From Pyropia yezoensis (lineage: Eukaryota > Rhodophyta > Bangiophyceae > Bangiales > Bangiaceae), in NCBI GenBank assembly GCA_009829735.1, contig CM020619.1, forward strand, positions 15,381,816-15,445,815: a DNA stretch of 64,000 nt, given 5' to 3'. The translations under genes were made by a program, and so were the position numbers. Position 1 is the stretch's first letter. Each line of letters opens with the position of its first letter. The notes under the pieces are model-generated. The model was not told where the DNA came from. It worked only from the letters and a program-made list of their open reading frames with translations, and searched no databases. Positions 1 to 10,544 of the stretch are shown here, piece by piece.

Positions 1-1
1 G

Positions 2-730
2 CTGGCGTCTGCGGTTCACCCTGGGAGTGCGGAGGCGGCCACGACCTCGGATGGGTTGGTACCGGGTGTGAAGGCGTCGGACTCGGACTACACGACGACG
101 ATGGAGGAGGGGGGAGGCTCTACTGAGGAGGACGGCACCCGTGGTGGCACGCTGCAGCCCAGCGTGAGTACCGCGTCGGCGCATTCAGACGGTTCTCTTG
201 CGACCGAAGAGACGGACGACCCTTACTACGGCTCGCTTCTCGAGGCGGAGAATGTGGGGTTCTTTTCGCCAAACTTCTGGCGTGCCTTCCTCACCGCCTT
301 TTCGGTGGCCATCCACGTGGTGTTTGAGTCGCTGTCGCTGGGGCTGGGCAGCTCCTGGCCCGTCGTCCTGAACACGTTCCTGGCCATTGCGGCACACAAG
401 TGGGCGACCGCAGCGTCGCTCGGGGTCAAGTTTGAAAAGGAGCGGTTGCGGCTGATGCAGAGCGTCGTGCTGATCGTTTTGTGGTCGGCCGTGACGCCCG
501 CAGCGGCGGGGATTGGTGCCGCCATTGACGGGGGGGTCAGCGACAAGGTGACGGGCGTGCTGCTGGCGCTTTCGGCGGGCACCTTCTTGTACATTGGCGC
601 CTTGGAGGTGAACGCCGAGGAATTTGTGGAGGACAAGCGCGACCGGTTGCTCAAGGCGCTTGTGACGACCCTGGGCGTCGGAGTCATCATGGCAGTGACG
701 GCCATCCTCAGCAGCACGGGCGTGCACTAG
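2..730 (+). CDS. ZIP-family metal ion transporter, 3' part (5' end outside window)
   Basis: This is the C-terminal part of a ZIP (ZRT/IRT-like) divalent metal transporter; the frame is open to the left edge, so the start lies upstream. An acidic, Ser/Thr-rich loop comes first. It is followed by a helix reading AIHVVFESLSLGLGSS, which matches the conserved ZIP helix IV (His plus Glu, normally HSVFEG). The next helix reads AIAAHKWATAASLG, matching helix V with its HK metal site, and the last helices include ALSAGTFLYIGALEV. These His and Glu residues line the metal path in the family. The protein ends with a short extracytoplasmic tail. Family membership is well supported; metal specificity and membrane (plasma, vacuolar or plastid) cannot be told from this part. 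The gene is convergent with the next gene on the minus strand. Confidence 0.85.
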   Translation: MASAVHPGSAEAATTSDGLVPGVKASDSDYTTTMEEGGGSTEEDGTRGGTLQPSVSTASAHSDGSLATEETDDPYYGSLLEAENVGFFSPNFWRAFLTAFSVAIHVVFESLSLGLGSSWPVVLNTFLAIAAHKWATAASLGVKFEKERLRLMQSVVLIVLWSAVTPAAAGIGAAIDGGVSDKVTGVLLALSAGTFLYIGALEVNAEEFVEDKRDRLLKALVTTLGVGVIMAVTAILSSTGVH

Positions 731-1153
731 GTAGCGAGGAAGGGCAGGGATGCAGATGCGTTGTTACCTGATGGATGCTATCCATATTGTTCTAATCAAA
801 AGACGCGAACTTGACTTGCAACGTGCATCGCTTCGCCACCCGGCGTGGTTCACCCCATACACAGGACGTCCTGAGTTCTGGCTACAGAGCAATAGAACAG
901 AACCGTCCTTCACGCTAAAGTTTCATTCGGCCAGCTAGACTGGTGAGGGTCGTAGGGGATGCAGCAAAGCCGGTGAGAGGGCCATCGATTGGAGAGCAGC
1001 CGCCCGCCACAGCCCGGCGCTAAAAGACCCGCCCACATCTAAACAAGCCGCGTGGTCACCAGATCGCGCGTAAGCATGCGTGGGGGCAACTTGACGCCGC
1101 ACCCCGCCGCTCCCCATCCCGGCGCTCCCCCACCCACCGACCCCCCCATCAAC
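731..1153. other. Intergenic, between two convergent genes
   Basis: This stretch joins the 3' ends of the ZIP gene and the minus-strand membrane protein gene. Roughly 770-930 is less GC-rich than the surroundings, as expected of 3' untranslated sequence. No gene, RNA or clear poly(A) hexamer was recognised. Confidence 0.5.
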
Positions 1154-2999
1154 CTATCCGTTGAACCACGGCGCTCGCGAGCCATCTGTTGGCGGCCGCG
1201 GAATGCTGGCAAACGACCCGCCGTCAGCCGCGTCGGCCGACACGGGGTTCGTCGTATTAGTGCCGCTGCCGCCCACCGTGCTGGACTGACACAGCGCGTA
1301 CGAGTAATCCACGGGCGGCTTCGCGGCGGCACCCATCAGGCCGGGCTTGCCGCCGCCCGCCGACGAGTAGCCCCCATCCCCACCTGCCCCACCGTCGTCG
1401 CTGTCGCCAAGACCACTCTCGGAGGCCCCGGCAGGGGCTCTGGCCCTCAAGGCAGCCGGGAAGGAGGCAGCATCAGCGGTGGCGGCGGCGGAACCCCCGC
1501 CCCCCCCGCCTACGCCAGCAAGCGCCTCGGCGGCCGACAACCCCCCCCCCGATGCGCCCACCCGCCGTGCCTCCTCCTCGTCTAGAGCGGCGGCGCCCTC
1601 GGTTGTGGGCGGGAAAAGGTGCCACTCGTCCACGCGGTACACCCCCCCCCCCCACGGCCAGCACCAGAAGTACACGGCGCCAAGCAACGCCAGCGCTGCA
1701 ACGGTCAACCCCCCCACCGCCGCGACCACGATGCCCCACACGGGCACGCCGCCACTGCCGCTGTCGTTGTCGCGGCGCCCAGGTGCGGCGGTTGCCCCCG
1801 GCTGCCCCCGGTTGCCATCAGGCTCGGGGTCCGGCCCACAAAAGCCGACAGGCAACGGCGGGGAGCGGAGATAAACTCGCTGGGCGGGGCCCTTCCGGGC
1901 GGTCCAGATGCCCTTGGCACGGGGCGGGCCCAGCCCCGGGGCGACCCGGCCGCGCAGCTCGGGCTCCGTTGCGTTGGGCCACTCCGAGTCGTCAAACCTT
2001 GGCGCCGTCCACACCAAATGGGTCGTCCCGGGCGGGCGCGCGTCCGTTGCCTTCCAAGACCCGTCCGATATGAGAACGTTGTCCATAAAGTGGATGTCCA
2101 CCTTTGCGTAGGCCTGGTCGTCCTCGCCGCCGCCGCCCACGTTGCACGCCGTCACGGCAAAGACAGAGCCGGGGCCGGCCTGTACGTTTTTCGGAACCGT
2201 TTTTCGCCAGTCGTCGCTCTCCATAAGCCGCACGCCATCGACGTACATGATAAACCCATCATCGGCCTGTGCCGACACGAGCACCGAACACGTGCGCACC
2301 TCGACGCCGTCAGCGACGCCCCGAGGCCGTGCGGGTGTTGGCGCCACGTCCGGGGTGACCGGGGCAGCGCTGCAGAAGTTGGCAGGGAGTCGCGACCCTT
2401 GCCGTGTCCGGGTCTCCAGCACAGAGGGGTCGGGGAGCGCACCAGGTACACCACCGCCACCGCCACGGCTACGGCCACCGCCTCGGCCACCGCCACCGCC
2501 TCGGCCACCGCCACCGCCACCGCCACCGCCACCGCCACCGCCACCACCGCCACCGCCACTACGACCGCCACCGCCACCGCCACCGCCACCACTCATTGGA
2601 GGCGGCACTGCCGCGGCCGCGGCATCGCCCATGCCGGCAGACGCGGCCGAGATGGCCGCGACACCCACCGCGGCGAGGAGCGTACCCCAACCCGCGACCA
2701 CACTCCCCGGCCGCTGCCGTCGTCGCCGGCCGGTAGGTCGACCCGCCGGCGGTGACGGCTCCACCACTGCCGAATGCGAGCGCAGAGGCGGCGGCGGCCG
2801 GCGGTAGCCACCAGGATGAGCCGGCGTGTCCGCTGCGGCCGCCGTGACAGGTGAGGGTGCCGCCATCGCCAGTCGTCGCCTCCTGCCCATCCCACAAGCA
2901 GGGACGCCGGCCATGCCCGCGCGGGCTGCGTCAGCAGCCACCGCAGCATCCGCGGCGGCGACCGCATCGGCGGTGGCCGCATTGGCGACGGGGGCGGCC

Positions 3000-3034
<35 letters not shown>

Positions 3035-3271
3035 AGCGGTGGTGGTGGTGGTGGTGGTGATGGCGATTGGAGCCAGCGACAGAGTCGTGGCGGCGGTAGC
3101 GACACGGAGGGCAGTGGCGGGGGCGTTGGCGTCGGCGTCACCACCCCCGCCCACCCGGTCGTGTCGGCCACGCCACACGCCGGCGGCGGTGGCGGCTGTG
3201 GCGGTGGCGGTGGCAGTGGCAGTGGCAGTGGCAGTGGCGGTGGCGCGCCCCCGCGTCGGTGCGCTGTCCAT
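1154..3271 (-). CDS. Single-pass membrane protein with jelly-roll-like ectodomain and long Gly/Ala tracts
   Basis: Hypothetical membrane protein of 705 residues. The ATG at 3271 is chosen because it sits in an ideal context (ACCATGG); the open frame before it has no other ATG. The first 190 residues are Ala/Thr-rich repeats. A hydrophobic stretch at about 190-213 could be a signal anchor, followed by about 45 Gly-rich residues. Residues about 320-440 form the only folded-looking module: a Cys, then ADDGFIMYVDGV, a Trp, an internal Cys, VLISDGSWKA and FDDSEWPNA. This pattern is typical of galactose-binding-like or PA14-like beta-sandwich modules of extracellular proteins. A transmembrane helix follows at about 507-535 and then a Gly/Ala-rich cytoplasmic tail. 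A cell-wall or adhesion role is inference. Splicing cannot be excluded in the low-complexity N-terminus. Confidence 0.6.
2451..2593. repeat. (GCCACC)n-type hexanucleotide microsatellite inside a gene
   Basis: Near-perfect GCCACC units with a few substitutions. Read on the minus strand it encodes the long Gly/Arg-Gly tract of the membrane protein at 1154-3271. Replication slippage here would change tract length without breaking the frame. Confidence 0.8.
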
Positions 3272-3381
3272 GGTCGGGTAGTGGCGGTCCCCCTCTCGGG
3301 ACGTGTGCACGGCCAACCTCAACGACCACCCCGGGCGCCGTCGTCGCCGACGTGGGGTGGGTGGGTATGCAGGGGAGAGAT

Positions 3382-3408
3382 GGGGGGGGGGGGGGGGGGG
3401 GGGGGGGG
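3382..3408. repeat. Poly-G run of 27
   Basis: Uninterrupted G run just upstream of the start of the minus-strand membrane protein gene. It can form a G-quadruplex, and such runs are also prone to length errors in assemblies. Confidence 0.85.
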
Positions 3409-3606
3409 AGGAGAGTTGGTGTCAATGGAGGGCACAGGAAGAGCAAAAAATAAATAGGTGGCGTGCGGGGGTGGGGGGGGGAGGGGGGGGGAGGGGGGGA
3501 TGTGGGGACGGGCGGGTGGGCGTGCGGGGAATGAAGAGACGGGGAGAAGAGGGCCGGGCCGCAAGGCTGGCAGGCAGGCTGGCAGGCGGGCGGGCGGGCG
3601 GCCAGG

Positions 3607-3658
3607 TGGGCGGGCGGGCGGGCGGGCGGGCGGGCGGGCGGGCGGGCGGGCGGGCGGG
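3607..3658. repeat. (GGGC)n tetranucleotide array
   Basis: Thirteen or so tandem GGGC units, with degenerate copies just before (3575-3605). The G-triplets are spaced by single C residues, a classical quadruplex-forming layout. Confidence 0.9.
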
Positions 3659-3989
3659 TGGGTAGGCGGTGCGAGCAGCGGCCGGGGCGTGCGTGGCGCG
3701 GGGGCGGGGGGGCGAGAGGGAGCGTGGGGATGGAGGAACAAGAGAAGCGTGACGGCGGCTTTGTGGACCGCCGCCACCGCCACCGCGGCGGTCGGTCTGC
3801 CCGGCCGCGGGAGAGGAAGGGGCGGGGCGGGGGGGCGGGGGGCGGCGGGGGGGGTGAGGTGGAAAGGTTGGGGGATGTGCCCCGCGGCCCCGCCCGACCA
3901 CGCGCGGGTGTGGGGCGCCAGGACGGGGGGGGGAGCTAGGAGATTGGGGAGGGGGTGGGTCGGGGGGGGGCGAGGGATGGTGGGAGTGT

Positions 3990-4021
<32 letters not shown>

Positions 4022-4875
4022 TGCCGCCACCGCCGCCCACCGCCGCCACCGCCCGCAGCGGTGACTGGGGCCTGCACAGGGTGTGGGCAACACCTCGACA
4101 ACGACGACACAGGACGCGCGGGGCGGGGCGCAACACACAGCCCGCCCCCCCCCCCTCCTCCCCTCCCCCCCCCCCCCCCCCCGCCTCCTCCCCTGCGCAC
4201 CCCCCCCCCCCTTCTTGGCGTCGTGCGACGCTCCCTGTGCCGCGAAAAAAAAAAACGCAATGCCACGCCGGCACGGCGTGGGCACAGCCGCGCAGGGGCC
4301 CCCGCCGCGGCACGCGCCGTGCCGGGGAGTGCCCCACGGCAGCGGGGGGAGGGGCGCCGCCGGCGCGCGGCAAGCGCGGCCGGCGGGCCGCGGCAGTGCC
4401 AAAGCGGCAGCGGCGGCGGCGGCAGCGACGGGTCGGCCGCGGTCGGGTGGTGGGTTGGTCAGGCGGTCGGTGGTGGTGGTGGCAGCGGTGGGCGAGGGGG
4501 GGTGGGGAGGAGCGTGGGCCCGCCGGCGGCTGTGGAGTCGTCGTTGCACTCACCCCCCCCCCCCTCCACACCTTTGGGCGTGCCAACAATGCCGCTTTGG
4601 GCGCACCCGAGATACCATCTAGATGCGCCGCCGGTGCCGCCGACGCTGCCGCCGCCGCCGCCACTCGCCGCCCCCCCCCCTTCCATCTCCAGCGGGCGGG
4701 GGCGTCTCACAGGGACACCCACCCCCCTCCAGCGCCGTGGCGACGGAGGGCGACAGTTTTGCCCCGAGCTTCCCCCGGGGGGGGTGGCGCGTCGGGAGCG
4801 ATGGAGCCGTGCTTGTTTTTTTCTATTCGTGTGGGTTGGGTTGGGTTGGGTGGGGGGGGGGGGGTGGGGGAAGAC

Positions 4876-4915
4876 GCGGGCGGGCGGGCGGGCGGGCGGG
4901 CGGGCAGGCGGGCGG
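4876..4915. repeat. Second (GGGC)n tetranucleotide array
   Basis: About ten GGGC units with one A interruption, the same unit and orientation as the array at 3607-3658 about 1.2 kb away. Confidence 0.85.
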
Positions 4916-6116
4916 TTTCAGGGAGCAGTGGCAGACGAAAAACAAAAACAAAAATGGCACAGGCCGCCAGGCCAGGCCGGCTGTCTGTCTGTCGGCCCTG
5001 ACGCGCGTGTCGCGTGTGGTGTTGTAGGTAGTGGTGTGGAGGGGTTGGGGGGGGGGGGGGTATGAGTCATGCCAGGGCCGCTCCCGCCGATCGGGGGACA
5101 GAAAATAAGAACAAAATACGTAGACAAAAAAGACACAAGGAGAAACAAAAGAGGAAAGAAAGAGAAAACAAAATGCAATGACGGGCATGGTCCGGGGGGT
5201 GAGGTGGGGGGGTGGGGGCAGCAAGCGTCCCGTCGTGTCTGCCAGCCCCCCCCCGGTTTTGATGGCAGCCGCCCGCCGCTAAGAGGCACACCCGCCAGCC
5301 GACGGGCGATGCCGACCGGCCCAAGCATCTGGGGAACCAAAGAGAATGGCGCGGGGGGTAGGGGGGGGGGCGGGGTGTTGTTGAGGGGGTCTCCCCATGG
5401 AGGGGGTGGCTTGGCACACCCCCCTCCGCGCGCCCCCCCTCTGCGCCCCCCCCTCCATGGATTGCTGCCGCAGCGCGCGTCGCGACCAGACTGGCAGGCA
5501 CACTGTCGAGGCTGCAAGAGGACATCTCTCTGTGCCCAAAGGGGAGAAGGGGGGTGGGGGGAGTAGTAGGTATATAATATATAGCGGGGGAGCTCACCCC
5601 GTGATATAGGTTGGGTCAGCACACGTCCACAGGACTAGTCAAGAGTGGGGTGGCTTCCACCGCCCTGGGGCGGGCTCGCTGGCCGACTATCTAAATAGCT
5701 GGTCTGGCTACAGAGGTCTACGAGGCGGAAAGCGGCGGGATCTCGAGCGCACCTGGTGGATGCGGCACTGTCTCCTCTTTTCGCTCACCGACACTCTCTT
5801 GACTTTGGTTGTGGGCATCTGTAATTGACCTGATCAGCTCCCCCCGCTTCAGTGTCAGGCGCCTGCGCAGGTCCCCCCCTCGCCTCGGCGACTGCGCCAC
5901 GGCGGCGGGGGTGGGGGGGGGATGAGCGCCCTTGGCCCGCTGCCCGCCCTCGTGCTCCTGTCGTTGGTGGGCGCCCCCGGGGGGACGCACCTCGCTGGAG
6001 GGGGGGTGCCCGCCCCGAGGTGCCGGCGGTCGCGGGGGGGGAGGCGGCGGCGACTGCTGCTGCTGTGGCAGAGGGGGCGCGGCGGAGGGTCGGGCGGGCG
6101 GTGCCGACCGCGCACG

Positions 6117-6197
6117 TGACGGTGACGGTGACGATGACGGTGACGGCGACGGTGACGGTGACGCGGTGACGCGGTGACGCGGAGACGGTGACGGTAG
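6117..6197. repeat. (GGTGAC)n hexanucleotide repeat
   Basis: Tandem GGTGAC units with GGTGAC-to-GCGGTGAC variants toward the right end. In the minus-strand open frame it would encode Ser-Pro repeats, but no ATG-initiated gene can be supported over it. Confidence 0.75.
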
Positions 6198-6469
6198 CAC
6201 CGGCCCCACCTGCAGTTCTCTCCCCGCGCTGCTCCGTGCCTGGCGGTGCGTGACGGCGCCAGCGGCCGACGCGTACCGGTTGCAGGGGGGGTGCGCTTCC
6301 ACCCCAGCGGTGGTCCCCGCCACCGCCCAACCGCTCGACGCGCTGGCCGCGACGCTGAAGCAGAATGCGGCGGCATCTCCCCGCACCGGGATTGGTGGCG
6401 CCCTGGGGGTGGTGGCCGCGGCAGTCGTGGCGGTGGCTGTTGTGGCCGCCGGGCCGGCCGCGGTAGCAG

Positions 6470-6733
6470 CTACGCGTCGGCAGTGCCGAGAGGCACGGGA
6501 ATAAAAAGGCGGCGCTGCTCCACCGCCCGCCAATGGGAGAGTAGAAGGGAGACGACGTCAGCATCGTGTACGTCGGTCACCGCCGTCACAGCCGCGGCCG
6601 TCACCGCCGCCGCCGCCGACGGTATAGCATGGCCCTTCACCCGAATTGCCGCCTGCAGGCCAGCGGCATCCTCATCCGACGGAGAAAGCGCCAAGCGCGC
6701 CTTGGCTGCAAACAGATCGTGCTGCGGGTGCAT
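6470..6733 (-). CDS. Hypothetical small ORF, 87 residues
   Basis: ATG-initiated open frame whose first 40 residues (MHPQHDLFAAKARLALSPSD and onward) look more like ordinary protein than the surrounding low-complexity frames; the rest is Ala/Val-rich. No family recognised. A second open minus-strand frame (5718-6533) overlaps its end but has no ATG. It contains Ser-Pro repeats and a basic tail, and could be a downstream exon of the same gene. Spacer sequence on either side (5718-6469 and 6734-7506) shows nothing else that can be called. Confidence 0.22.
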   Translation of the reverse strand: MHPQHDLFAAKARLALSPSDEDAAGLQAAIRVKGHAIPSAAAAVTAAAVTAVTDVHDADVVSLLLSHWRAVEQRRLFIPVPLGTADA

Positions 6734-7506
6734 GCCGCATCACCGCCGCCGCTATCACCGCCGCCACTGCCAGGTGGTTTAAAGCACAACCGTACCTAAC
6801 TACCTATTGCCTCTGCAACGTTTCTTTTAAGCAATGTTAATGATGGAGTGTGGATGCGGGCGTCGGAGCGGGAGGGGAAAGAAGCGTCGCGATGCGGGAA
6901 GAAGCACGTCGACACGAGCGTTGCGAATTCAATGGCTGCGACGACGGACCGAGCGGCTGCGACGACGGGCCCAGTGACGAGGCGCGCTGTTGCCGGGCAT
7001 CGGTGACAGAGATTTGACTTTCAGAGCTCTCTTGTCACGGTATAATTACAGTCAACTACTTATTAAGCCTAACCATTGTGTGAGCCAGAGCTCACGACTG
7101 GCACGATCGAGCCATTGTGCTGTGCTGAGGCAGACCTCCCGTCCGCTGCCGCCTTTGCGGCCACACAAGGGCGTGCCGGCAGCCACAAGCTCCCCATCGA
7201 GCGGCCCGCCCGTTGCCGTACGTTTCCCCCCACAGCCACAGCCCCGATCCCTGCCCGTGCCCGCTCGTTTCGTCACCGGCGCGGCGTGACCCGTCCCAAC
7301 GCATCGCCACGGGCAGCCCTCCACTTCCCTCGTCCAACCACGGCACTATCCGAGTTCTAGCGTCCGGTGTCACGTCCAGTTCCCCCGCATTCCCCTTCGT
7401 GTCGGTCAACGCAATCTGCCCTCGACTGTCTCCGTCGCTGCAGACGTCGCTTGCGTTCTCGTTGCTGCGTCCCCGGCCGTGGGTGGTGCTGCTGGGTACT
7501 GGCGCC

Positions 7507-8694
7507 ATGGCGTTCGCCGCGCCCCTCACCGCTCTGCCGGGGCGGCGCGCCGCCGCTCCTGCGGCCGCGTTCGCCGCTGCTTCCCGGGCGCCACTGCCTT
7601 CGCGGGCAAAGGTGGCCGGCGCCGGCGCCGCCGCGTACCGTTCAACGTGGCGGATGGCCAAGGCGGCAGGCGGCACTGCCTCCCCAGCCTCTTCATCTTC
7701 CTCCTCGTCATCTTCCTCCTCCTCTTCCCCTTCTGCGTCCCCCTCTGGGTCCAAGTCCAGGGCTGATGAGGCAAAGCTGGCCCCCCCGCCGTCCACGTTC
7801 TTCCAGGCCGTCACGCAGGCGGCGACCGCGGCGACGACTGCGTTTGCTGCGGGCGACGCGGTGGTGGAAGTGGAGTTCCCCCCCCTCCCCACGGACATGC
7901 TCGAGTCGTCGGCTGTCTCGGCTTACGACGTGTCGGACGCCAACTTCAAGCTGGCCATTGACTTTGCACGCATCTTTGCTGTCGAGCAGGGCCGCCGCAC
8001 GGTCATTGTCTTCCCAGACGCGGTCGAGAAGGACCGGGCGGTGGAGCAGAATGGGGAGTCGGAGGAGCCTCTTCAGGGTGTGCGGCTGGGGGTACTCAAG
8101 GACACGGTGCGGGGCAGCTTCTTTGACCGCATCTGGACCTCCCCCGATGTGGATGTGGCGGTTCGTCCCGACGATGACATGTTTGTTATTGTTGGTGCGT
8201 CGGCCCAAGAGTTGCCCGATGTGGAGCGCCTTGTGGCTGCCGCAGCAGGCCGCCCGGTGGTGCTGTTTAACCTCAAACTGGATGCCGCCCGCGGGGACCT
8301 GGGTCTTCCCGCCTTTCCGCGCAAGCGCATGCACTTTGAGTTCCTCTCCACCGTTCGCCCCGTGTATTACCTCCGCACCCGCAGCTACTCGCGGTCGGTA
8401 CCCCGCCCACCCTACCTTGTCAACTATTCGGGTGCCCTCTACCGCGTCTACCCAGGCGCCTACCAGGTACTCTTGGACACGAGCGAGGGCAACTACCGGC
8501 GGGTGGCGGTGCTGCCCGAGCGCCCCCCGCTTGGGCAGGTGCGCGACACACTGACGGCGGCTCTGTCGCTCGACGGACCTGACGGACAGGCAAACACAGA
8601 CGCGGTGGCGGACTTTTTGAGGAAGGGCTACAAGAGCAAGACCTGGTGGGAAGAGGACCGGGTCAAGCAGCAGAGCAACACGTGGCGGGAATGA
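7507..8694 (+). CDS. Plastid-targeted DUF1995 (LPA3-like) protein
   Basis: Protein of 395 residues. The ATG at 7507 (GCGCCATGG context) begins a typical plastid transit peptide: MAFAAPLTALPGRRAAAPAA, rich in Ala, Arg and Ser and almost free of acidic residues for about 50 residues. A run of Ser follows. Residues about 95-385 match the DUF1995 family: FPPLPTDML, a helix AIDFARIFAVEQGRRTVIVFPD, IVGASAQELPDVERLV, RPVVLFNLKLD and a C-terminal segment with paired aromatic residues (PVYYLRTRSYS). The family includes LPA3, needed in Arabidopsis for photosystem II assembly; the precise job here is inferred from family only. An AATAAA at 8819-8824 lies about 125 bases after the stop. The gene is convergent with the next one. 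Confidence 0.85.
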   Translation: MAFAAPLTALPGRRAAAPAAAFAAASRAPLPSRAKVAGAGAAAYRSTWRMAKAAGGTASPASSSSSSSSSSSSSPSASPSGSKSRADEAKLAPPPSTFFQAVTQAATAATTAFAAGDAVVEVEFPPLPTDMLESSAVSAYDVSDANFKLAIDFARIFAVEQGRRTVIVFPDAVEKDRAVEQNGESEEPLQGVRLGVLKDTVRGSFFDRIWTSPDVDVAVRPDDDMFVIVGASAQELPDVERLVAAAAGRPVVLFNLKLDAARGDLGLPAFPRKRMHFEFLSTVRPVYYLRTRSYSRSVPRPPYLVNYSGALYRVYPGAYQVLLDTSEGNYRRVAVLPERPPLGQVRDTLTAALSLDGPDGQANTDAVADFLRKGYKSKTWWEEDRVKQQSNTWRE

Positions 8695-9451
8695 GCGGGG
8701 GCGGCACCAGAAGGGGCGGCGACGACGCCCGCGCGGTGGGCTGTCGGTAGGTGTCCGGTGCGTGCAGTGGCGAGCGTGCAGAGGCTCTTTCACTCGACCG
8801 GAACTGTATCAGGGGACGAATAAACGAAGTCAATGGGGGATGCATACCGTGACGGAAAAAATGATGACTGTTCGCAGGCCAGCATCCACAGCTTGAATTT
8901 TGTTCATTTAAGGTTCGAATTTCAACTGTTGTCTGTTCTTGAAGTCGGGCTGCACTGATACTCCGTCTCGTGCGACAAAGAAGTGTGACCTTGCGCTGCT
9001 TGACGTCGAGTTGAAGATGTCCGTTGAGGGTGTGCTCCTCTGCCTTCGCCGTGAGCATACCACGGCCATGGGGACTGGGGCTTCGGCGAACATGGACAAG
9101 TCAGGCGGCGAATGGGCCAATAGCCCGGCTGCAGCCGAACCCCCTTCCCAGCAGCCGCATGTCATCGGGGGCTAAGGTTTCCGTGATAGCTGCGGCAGTA
9201 GCAGCATCAGTAGCAGTGCCTGTATCCACACGTACCAGAGACTTTCATCTCGGAGCTCCCACTTGGACCCTCTTCTCGCGCCTCGGGCGGTCCTTGCGCT
9301 CCGCACGCGATTTCCGTAGTGAAAGGGATGCTCGCCATAGGAGGGTCCTGCTGGATCCTTGCGCCATCCTCCGACAGGTCCACCCGGATTGTTGTCCCCC
9401 CACCCCCCTCGGCCACGCCCCCCCCCCGCCCTTCTTCTTAATTGGGCGCAC
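8695..9451. other. Convergent 3' spacer with AATAAA for the DUF1995 gene
   Basis: Holds the AATAAA at 8819-8824 (likely poly(A) signal of the DUF1995 gene). Short frames on both strands (for example 8908-9165 minus, ATG-initiated, 85 residues, ending QLKFEP) read partly like protein but match no family and overlap each other, so they are not called as genes. Confidence 0.4.
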
Positions 9452-10366
9452 CTAAGCGACACACAACTCGGCGGCAATCCGTTCAGGGGCCGCCCCGTTG
9501 TAGTCCTCGTAGCGCACCACAACCTGACCGTCAAGGCTGCCAACTGCAAGGCGGCCACGGAACTCAGTGGAGCGCGCGTCCACATGAATACCCGGCGCGA
9601 GCACAGAGCCGCTCACCTCGACGTGACGTAGCCTCAAAAGCCCCTCCACGCCCCCCCCTCCGCACACTGAATGGAGGGTTGACGGCGCATGTAGGGTGGC
9701 CATGTCGACACCCCGCAGGCTCATCGACCCACGAAACAGATAGTTGATGACCACACGCCGCGTCCCAAAGTACTGCACCGATGTGAGCGATGAGGGCGGG
9801 TCGTGCACGGTAAAGACGTCGACACAGGTGGCGCCCGCCGTTTCGGGCGCGGGATACAGTTTTAGCACAGTGTCCTCCACAGCCACCCGCCCCGAAGGTG
9901 GCGCGGCGCACAACGTTCGGCTGGCGGCGAGGTGCCGCTGCATCAGTGCCCAAGCATCTGGCCCGGCGGCGTCGGGCCCCCCCAGCACTACCCCCCGGTC
10001 CGGGTCGGCAGGGTTGGCACACGGGGTACCCACCGACGGCGCCAGTACCGACCTCGGACCGAGCGCAGCACGCCCCTTAAGCACCCCGTGGCTGCCAGTG
10101 GCGGTCCCCCCCACAGCCAGGGCAGGGGCGGTCGGGTGGCACGGACGGCCGCCGCCAATGTCAAACGTCACGAGGGTGGCGGCGCCCAGGACCAGAGCGG
10201 GACCTTCCAGCGTCGAGGCGGAGAGGCGTAGGGTGCCATGCACAACTGAGCCCCAAGCTTTGAAGAGGGGAACAGCCGACGCCGCCGTTGGATTGAAACC
10301 CCAGGCAGGGGTAAGGAACACAACCAGTGCCACCGCTGCGGGCCATGGATGGCATGCATGCCGCAT
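9452..10366 (-). CDS. Secreted protein with choice-of-anchor-A-type domain
   Basis: Protein of 304 residues starting at the ATG at 10366, directly followed by a clear signal peptide (MRHACHPWPAAVALVVFLTP ending AWG), which fixes the start. The mature part is Val/Gly-rich beta-strand protein. Its second half, VVINYLFRGSMSLRG, LLRLRHVEVSGSVLAPGIHV, LAVGSLDGQVVVRYEDYNGA, follows the pattern of the choice-of-anchor A family of extracellular proteins. In that family a parallel-beta module ends in 'GSVLAPxA...G.L.A.SL.G.v'. Four cysteines in the mature part could form disulfides. No transmembrane helix or GPI signal is visible at the C-terminus, so it is probably released or wall-bound. Function unknown; adhesion or wall structure is inference. 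Confidence 0.65.
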   Translation of the reverse strand: MRHACHPWPAAVALVVFLTPAWGFNPTAASAVPLFKAWGSVVHGTLRLSASTLEGPALVLGAATLVTFDIGGGRPCHPTAPALAVGGTATGSHGVLKGRAALGPRSVLAPSVGTPCANPADPDRGVVLGGPDAAGPDAWALMQRHLAASRTLCAAPPSGRVAVEDTVLKLYPAPETAGATCVDVFTVHDPPSSLTSVQYFGTRRVVINYLFRGSMSLRGVDMATLHAPSTLHSVCGGGGVEGLLRLRHVEVSGSVLAPGIHVDARSTEFRGRLAVGSLDGQVVVRYEDYNGAAPERIAAELCVA

Positions 10367-10500
10367 GACCACGAAAGGGTGGAAAGGGAAGCGGGAGAAG
10401 CGAGGGGCGGCAGCAGAGTCAGTAAAGCCGCATGCAGCGTTGCATCGATGGGGGGGGGGGGGGGGCGGCACAGGCCGAGCAGCGCGCTGCGCAGCCTGTC

Positions 10501-10544
10501 GTCGCGATTGTTGCCCCGCCGAGCGGGGGGGTAACAATCGCGAC
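10501..10544. other. Inverted repeat, 17-bp stem and 10-nt loop
   Basis: Left arm 10501-10517 (GTCGCGATTGTTGCCCC) pairs with right arm 10528-10544, with one G-T wobble. It lies 135 bases upstream of the start codon of the secreted protein gene on the minus strand. It is next to a 15-G run and is followed by an A/T-rich patch (ACATATTTTTTATG). It could be a regulatory hairpin or a small element footprint. Confidence 0.7.

Larger units (their letters stand above)
3272..5717. other. Low-complexity G-rich intergenic region
   Basis: About 2.4 kb dominated by G and C homopolymers and (GGGC)n arrays. Open frames of 300-500 codons exist on both strands but encode only Gly, Pro, Arg and Ala with no folded segment, so they are not called. 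A small AT patch with TATATAATATATAG lies at about 5571-5583. It is the only TATA-like sequence here, and no gene directly downstream could be identified. Confidence 0.5.

Noticed and set aside
3575-3660. Regular repeats resembling a CRISPR array
   Set aside because: Pure 4-bp tandem units without spacers, in a eukaryotic genome.
3458-5065. 535-codon plus-strand frame
   Set aside because: Made of (GGGC)n and homopolymer translation (Arg-Ala-Gly-Gly repeats); no protein-like segment.
5718-6533. 271-codon minus-strand frame with Ser-Pro repeats
   Set aside because: No ATG in frame (starts at TTG) and mostly hexanucleotide-repeat translation; kept only as a possible exon note.
8908-9175. Overlapping 80-codon frames on both strands
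   Set aside because: Both read moderately like protein, neither matches a family, and they exclude each other; more likely 3' untranslated sequence of the convergent genes.
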